Positions 60,083 through 64,000 of a DNA stretch of 64,000 nucleotides are shown here, piece by piece (position 1 is the first letter of the stretch; each line of letters opens with the position of its first letter). The position numbers and the translations under genes were made by a program. The notes under the pieces are model-generated. The model worked only from the letters and a program-made list of their open reading frames with translations. It searched no databases and was not told the DNA's origin. Source of the DNA: CAZENU01 sp965117035 (GTDB lineage: Bacteria; Chloroflexota; Dehalococcoidia; Lucifugimonadales; CAZENU01); assembly GCA_965117035.1 (NCBI GenBank), contig OZ220748.1, positions 3,724,637-3,788,636 on the forward strand, given 5' to 3'.

Positions 60083-61114
60083 TTGCAGAATACGGCCTCA
60101 CACCTGAACGACGTTCACGCGGAACTGGCCCCGTCTGACGACACACTGTCCGCCGCCCGAAGCCGGCGAGATGAGGTTCTCGCGAAGGCCAGTAGCTTTG
60201 CTGGCGCCCTCCGAACCTACAAGTCCGGCTCAATCGCCCACAGAACGGCGAATCATGACACCGATGCAGACTGCGGTGTGGTGCTAGACCGGCGGTCGTA
60301 TCCGAGTCTGGGCCCAGACGGCGAAGGGAAAGCACCGAACGAGACCGTCGAGGAAGTCAGAGAGTTCCTGCGCGAGCGTCTGAAGGAGGACCACCCCGAC
60401 ATTAGGTTCCGGGTCACCAAGCGAGCCATAACGGTGTCGTTCAACGAGCCGCTGGACGATGGGACAGACCCATCCGTAGACCTGATCGTCGCCCTGACCC
60501 GGAAGAATGCCCAGGGGCTCTGGATACCCAACGTCGAGAGCAAGGATTGGGACGCCTCCGATCCGGAGTATCACACGAGGGTCTTGACCGATGACCCTGC
60601 CGATCTCAGGCGTGTTAGTGCGAAGGTCATCAGGCTCGCGAAGGGATGGAACACTCAATTCGCAGAACCCGGCCTCTGTAGCTTCAACATCGAGGCACTG
60701 GCCCTGAGCTGCATCACCGAAGAGCACGGTGTGCCCGACGGTCTGGCGGAGCTCTTCCGCTTTGCCGCCAGCGACCTCAAGAAGCGATTCACTCCCGACC
60801 CGGCAGGGGTGTCCAAGCCCATAAAGCTGCTCATGGACCGCGATGTCGTCGTTGGCCGCTTGAAGAGAGCGGCCGAGCGTATGAAGGATGCGCTGGACAA
60901 TGACGACGACAAGATAAAGGTCCAGGAGGCGATGGCGAGTCTGTATTGGAAATACGTCAGCCCGCCAGAAGGAAGCAAATCCAAGGTGGGGATTGCCTCC
61001 GCACTCCGAAGTGGAAACCCCTCGCTGGGCGTCTCAGGAGGCGCGCTGAGTCTTGCCGGTGGCGGCGGCTCCAACGTCAAGCCGACCAGATCGTGGGGAA
61101 GTGAGCGCTCGTAG
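60083..61114 (+). CDS. CBASS-type CD-NTase (nucleotide cyclase)
   Basis: A 343-residue nucleotidyltransferase with YKSGSIAHRTANHDTDADCG: Gly49-Ser50 and Asp61/Asp63, with the third Asp in DPSVDLIVAL. TTG start at 60083, 9 bases after AGGAGG. The C-terminal stretch is Gly/Ser-rich (SGGALSLAGGGGSNVKPTRS); in type II CBASS the C-terminus is where an E2 attaches the cyclase to targets. It overlaps the E2-like gene by 14 bases. Confidence 0.8.
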   Translation: MQNTASHLNDVHAELAPSDDTLSAARSRRDEVLAKASSFAGALRTYKSGSIAHRTANHDTDADCGVVLDRRSYPSLGPDGEGKAPNETVEEVREFLRERLKEDHPDIRFRVTKRAITVSFNEPLDDGTDPSVDLIVALTRKNAQGLWIPNVESKDWDASDPEYHTRVLTDDPADLRRVSAKVIRLAKGWNTQFAEPGLCSFNIEALALSCITEEHGVPDGLAELFRFAASDLKKRFTPDPAGVSKPIKLLMDRDVVVGRLKRAAERMKDALDNDDDKIKVQEAMASLYWKYVSPPEGSKSKVGIASALRSGNPSLGVSGGALSLAGGGGSNVKPTRSWGSERS

Positions 61115-61562
61115 GAGGTTCACCGGACCACCCAACACAAACAAGGGACCGTGGTTTGGGCTGACAGTGGTGCGACTCAAGTTTGAGCGAGGCGTCAAGA
61201 GCCAGTTTCCCAACTTGAACGGCGGAAGGGTCAAGGGTGGCTACGAATATAGGGCCACTCTGCCAGTGCCTCACTACGAGCCCAGAAAGACCCGCATCAG
61301 GTTTAACGGCATGGCGAAGGTCCCATCCGTGTTCGTCGACGGTCCCCAAGACTCACCACACCGCTACCCTGACGGAGACCTCTGCATGTGGTTTCCGGAC
61401 GACCCCGTAGAGCGCCGGTGGGTCTTCGACGACGGTCTACTGGCCCTATTGGGATCGGTAATGGCTCATCTATTCAAGGAAGCCTGGTGGCGGGAGACGG
61501 GGGAGTGGCTTGGCGAGGAAGTCCCGCATGGAGCCCAGACGAAGGAGCAAACAGGGACGTGA
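61101..61562 (+). CDS. CBASS-type lone E2-like protein
   Basis: 153 residues with a bacterial E2-type core: HRYPDGDLCMWFPDDPVERR (Cys95 the expected catalytic residue), then a helix AHLFKEAWWRETGEWLGEEV ending PH. There is no E1 or JAB domain in the gene or its operon, matching the short type II CBASS arrangement in which an E2 alone primes the cyclase. GTG start at 61101. The stop overlaps the next gene (GTGA). Confidence 0.74.
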   Translation: MSARRRFTGPPNTNKGPWFGLTVVRLKFERGVKSQFPNLNGGRVKGGYEYRATLPVPHYEPRKTRIRFNGMAKVPSVFVDGPQDSPHRYPDGDLCMWFPDDPVERRWVFDDGLLALLGSVMAHLFKEAWWRETGEWLGEEVPHGAQTKEQTGT

Positions 61563-62101
61563 ACGAGGCGCAGCAACTCACTCTGCCTTGGCCTGTTGTC
61601 GGTGCGGTCATTATCGGAGCAGTGTCGTTCACCGTATTCGTTCTCACCAACTGGTGGAACGGGGAACGTGAGAGGCTGACCCGAAGTCGTGAAGTTTTTT
61701 CGAAGGCGTACGCTGCAGTCCAGGAGTACAAGGAATTCCCCTACGTGATTGCGCGACGCAGGAAGGATACGCCAGAGGAGGAACGAATACGCATCTCCTC
61801 TGAATTGCGTAGGGTTCAGGCCGACCTAGCATTCTATTCTGCCTGGCTTATGACCGAATCTCGTCATGTCCACCGCAGCTTCTCGGAACTGCTTGAGCAG
61901 GCGCGGAATGTGGCAGGTTCGGCGATGCACGACGCTTGGTTGCAGCCCGCCGCCGCCGAAGACTCCGAAATGAACACGCTCAAGCAGGACATGTCCGCCC
62001 TGGCTTCCTACGAATGCGCATATCTGGAAGAGGTGGTTGACCACCTATCTCTCTGGCCTCGCTGGACTCGCCGATTGCTTCGACGCAAGCCGGGGGCGTG
62101 A
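61559..62101 (+). CDS. One-TM protein, probable CBASS effector
   Basis: 180 residues, GTG start overlapping the E2-like stop. A single TM helix near the N-terminus (VVGAVIIGAVSFTVFVLTNW), then a helical cytoplasmic domain with AVQEYKEFPYVIARRR. Arrangement and membrane anchor suit an effector that damages the membrane or senses the cyclase product. Its family is not recognised, so this is inference from operon position. Confidence 0.6.
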   Translation: MNEAQQLTLPWPVVGAVIIGAVSFTVFVLTNWWNGERERLTRSREVFSKAYAAVQEYKEFPYVIARRRKDTPEEERIRISSELRRVQADLAFYSAWLMTESRHVHRSFSELLEQARNVAGSAMHDAWLQPAAAEDSEMNTLKQDMSALASYECAYLEEVVDHLSLWPRWTRRLLRRKPGA

Positions 62102-62310
62102 CGTCAACCGCAATCGTCGTTGCATCCTGGACTCTCGCCCCGGCCATTGCTCTGTCCCAGTTTTGAGCTCCCACCTGAGTCCTCATCCCAGCACACCACT
62201 GCCACCAGCTTGCGGTGGATGTAGTCCTTATGCGCTACGCATCAAATTCGGCAATCCAATTGCCCTCTAATGGGAACCCTTATCAGATACATAGTCGTTT
62301 CACCCTGGTG

Positions 62311-63864
62311 TTACTGCATGGACGGTGTATAGCCCTGGCCCTCCTCGAACTCGCTCGGGAAAGGCTGCACCGTCCCAGTCTCCACTATGCTCGCCGCACA
62401 GGAGCTGTGTGGGTGCGGTTGTTGTTCGCTGAAACTGTTCCTGCCCAAGAGCTCGTGCCGGAGGTGTTCAAAGACCCCCTTGACCGCCAATGACTTGGCC
62501 AGTTGACCGATGTCCTGGCAGAGCTCCGGCTTGCTCTCGATGTAGGGTCTCATTAGGGGCTCCGCCTCTTCTTCCCAGGCCAGGACGACCTTGTTGGCGG
62601 TTTCCTCAACGACTGGCAGGACCGTTCCCACAACTTTCCCTTCATCCTGTGGCCTCATTCGGAAGAGGCTAAGGCGGGCCATGATCAGTTGGGACATCTG
62701 GTCCTCGATCATCTCATGACGGCTTCCGAACCCGGCCAATGCGTGCATCAGGTATCCGAACTCGCCCTCCAGGGTCTGGGTTGTCCTGGTCAACTCATCC
62801 CTTGTGTTGGGGCATTCCCTGTAGTGTTTCATCAGGGCTCGCGTCTGTTCGTCGTTCAGGCCCGCCGCCGCTCCCCACGAAGCCATCATGTCAACGGATG
62901 CTTCCTCCAGAGGAGTGGTGATCCGGTGACGAAGCCGGTCGCAGATGGAGAGGAGTTCTGACTCCTCTCTGGTCAGCCGGGGCTCAATGGCGTCCCGGAA
63001 GACTGTTCGATCACGAGCACAATAGTCGCACCGGCAGTCTCTCAGGTTGTGAGAGCCCAGGCCGGGTCCTTGGCTACGGCGGTAGGCCTTGCCTCGTGCC
63101 TCCCGCTGGGATTCCCCTACGAACTCAGAGGACAGTATCTTCTCGAATATGGGGCTTACCGTCTGGGATGTCGGCCAGAGCTCCTTGATAAGGTACGGTG
63201 TTCCCAACTCATCGAACATCCCCTCCTGGAACTCGGAGGTCTCGCATATCCGGCATATCCTTGAGTTGGCGCCGAACATCGTGATTGCAAAGTCATGCGC
63301 TGGGCAGGTGAACTCCTCCAGCGGCCTCTGTGCCGGCTGTGCTACTGGGTCCCAGGGTTCCGTACCGTCGTACCGGTTGGAATCGAGCAGTCTCTGGAGG
63401 AGGGCGTCTTCTGAACCTTTCCCACGCGGCCAGTGGAGTATCCAGGGGGCGTGCAGCAATTCTTCCTTGCTGAAGATCTGGGAGTCGTCCCTGTTGTCCT
63501 GACGGGTCCCAGCGTAGAGGTGGGAGGGTTGAACGCAGTAAGGCCTATTGCAGAGATGGTTGACCTGCCGGTCCTCGGGGACCGGCTCTCGCGTCTGAAT
63601 GAACACGGCCCTGTGTGCCAGCTCCTGCTTCTCCTCAATCGTGAGGACGCCGTAGCCGTCCCGGTTCAGGCCGTATTTCCATACCATGCAATGCCCGAAA
63701 GGCGTGAAGGGAGAGTTCACCTGCATGGGCACGCCGAGGCAGTCCGCCGGAGTGATGGGGCCTTCGTTCCAGCTCCTGCGCGGCCTTGGGTTCCTTGGTT
63801 GAGGGTTTCCGCCGTACCACCTCCGGATGACGGCGTCTCTCTCTGTCCGGTAGTCTCTCGGCAT
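62311..63864 (-). CDS. HNH-endonuclease-type protein with zinc sites
   Basis: 517 residues. A homing-type HNH motif near residues 90-130: AHRAVFIQT, then RQVNHLCNRPYCVQPSHLYA followed by GTRQDNRDD. More Cys clusters occur at CRICETSEF and CRCDYCARD. The C-terminal third is helical. ATG at 63864. It resembles DNA-cutting proteins of accessory regions, but its N-terminal basic part and overall length are unusual. Function unknown. Confidence 0.7.
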   Translation of the reverse strand: MPRDYRTERDAVIRRWYGGNPQPRNPRPRRSWNEGPITPADCLGVPMQVNSPFTPFGHCMVWKYGLNRDGYGVLTIEEKQELAHRAVFIQTREPVPEDRQVNHLCNRPYCVQPSHLYAGTRQDNRDDSQIFSKEELLHAPWILHWPRGKGSEDALLQRLLDSNRYDGTEPWDPVAQPAQRPLEEFTCPAHDFAITMFGANSRICRICETSEFQEGMFDELGTPYLIKELWPTSQTVSPIFEKILSSEFVGESQREARGKAYRRSQGPGLGSHNLRDCRCDYCARDRTVFRDAIEPRLTREESELLSICDRLRHRITTPLEEASVDMMASWGAAAGLNDEQTRALMKHYRECPNTRDELTRTTQTLEGEFGYLMHALAGFGSRHEMIEDQMSQLIMARLSLFRMRPQDEGKVVGTVLPVVEETANKVVLAWEEEAEPLMRPYIESKPELCQDIGQLAKSLAVKGVFEHLRHELLGRNSFSEQQPHPHSSCAASIVETGTVQPFPSEFEEGQGYTPSMQ

Positions 63865-64000
63865 TCTTCCGGTGCACTCCCTTTCCTGGAATCCCAGGCC
63901 CGATCGACAAGGCGGCCATGCGGGTCGCCGTACGGTGACAACGACCAGATTAGGATGTAGCGCCGTCTCGACCCGTCTCGTACACGTCCACGACTTCAGT
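63865..64000. other. Window end, no gene seen
   Basis: 136 bases to the end of the window; no gene, promoter or repeat could be supported. Confidence 0.5.

Noticed and set aside
1..64000. CRISPR array
   Set aside because: No regularly spaced identical repeats of 25-40 bases were seen; the Cas4-like exonuclease is better explained by its Rad52-type neighbour.
1..64000. Second copy of the tRNA-Ala 3' end as attR
   Set aside because: I looked by eye for the T-arm and acceptor sequence and found no convincing copy. A computed search for 15-40 base matches would decide it.

Overview
The window is about 64 kb of GC-rich bacterial DNA. It holds a chromosomal edge, a large integrative and conjugative element (ICE), and a long accessory region full of defence genes. 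The host is probably a monoderm-like, high-GC environmental bacterium. A Chloroflexota-type host is my best guess, from the multi-repeat SwmB/Ig-like surface protein, the one-piece histidine kinase-regulator with an OmpR-type DNA-binding domain, and a conjugation apparatus without outer-membrane parts. The sequence does not prove this.

Layout. (1) 1-2.6 kb: the end of an Ldh-type dehydrogenase gene and three tandem AIM24 paralogues. (2) 2690-2765: tRNA-Ala(GGC). A large serine recombinase gene abuts its 3' end and reads straight through it, which marks one end of the ICE. (3) 2.6-16.5 kb, minus strand: recombinase, small regulators, and a streamlined type IV secretion module (coupling ATPase, VirB4 ATPase, a PrgI-type membrane protein fused to a long ectodomain, two pilin-like proteins, a VirB6/TrbL-like channel protein and a secreted protein). 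(4) 17-31 kb, plus strand: replication and recombination cargo (DNA-binding coiled-coil protein, primase, Rad52-type annealing protein, Cas4/RecB-type exonuclease, SSB, RadC, DUF6094 methyltransferase, SNF2-type helicase), separated by GC-rich hairpins. (5) 31.3-35.8 kb: a PRTRC-type cassette encoding a ubiquitin-like protein, an E2-like protein, a JAB/JAMM peptidase and a ThiF/E1-like enzyme, plus two unrecognised proteins and a DUF2958 protein. This is the most interesting system in the window. (6) 36-43.6 kb: a phosphoribosyltransferase-like protein, an XRE regulator, a giant secreted repeat protein and a hybrid kinase-regulator. (7) 43.7-64 kb, visibly lower GC: a defence and mobile region with a zinc-ribbon/HEPN-like protein, a tiny lipoprotein-like ORF with an HNH nuclease, a tyrosine integrase, a broken R-M fragment, a four-gene operon (AbiEi-like, AbiEii, PLD-SNF2 helicase, Eco57I-type methylase), a truncated Fpg/MutM, two divergent CD-NTase-like genes, a short type II CBASS-like operon (cyclase, lone E2, one-TM protein) and another HNH protein.

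How it fits together. The recombinase would excise and insert the element at tRNA-Ala. The replication genes suggest that the excised circle can replicate, and the secretion genes would transfer it. The ubiquitin-like cassette sits in the middle of this plus-strand cargo with the same spacing and ribosome-binding style as its neighbours, so it belongs to the element's own biology. An independent E2-like protein occurs again in the CBASS-like operon. No second copy of the tRNA 3' end was found, so the far end of the ICE is either beyond the window or too diverged to recognise by eye.
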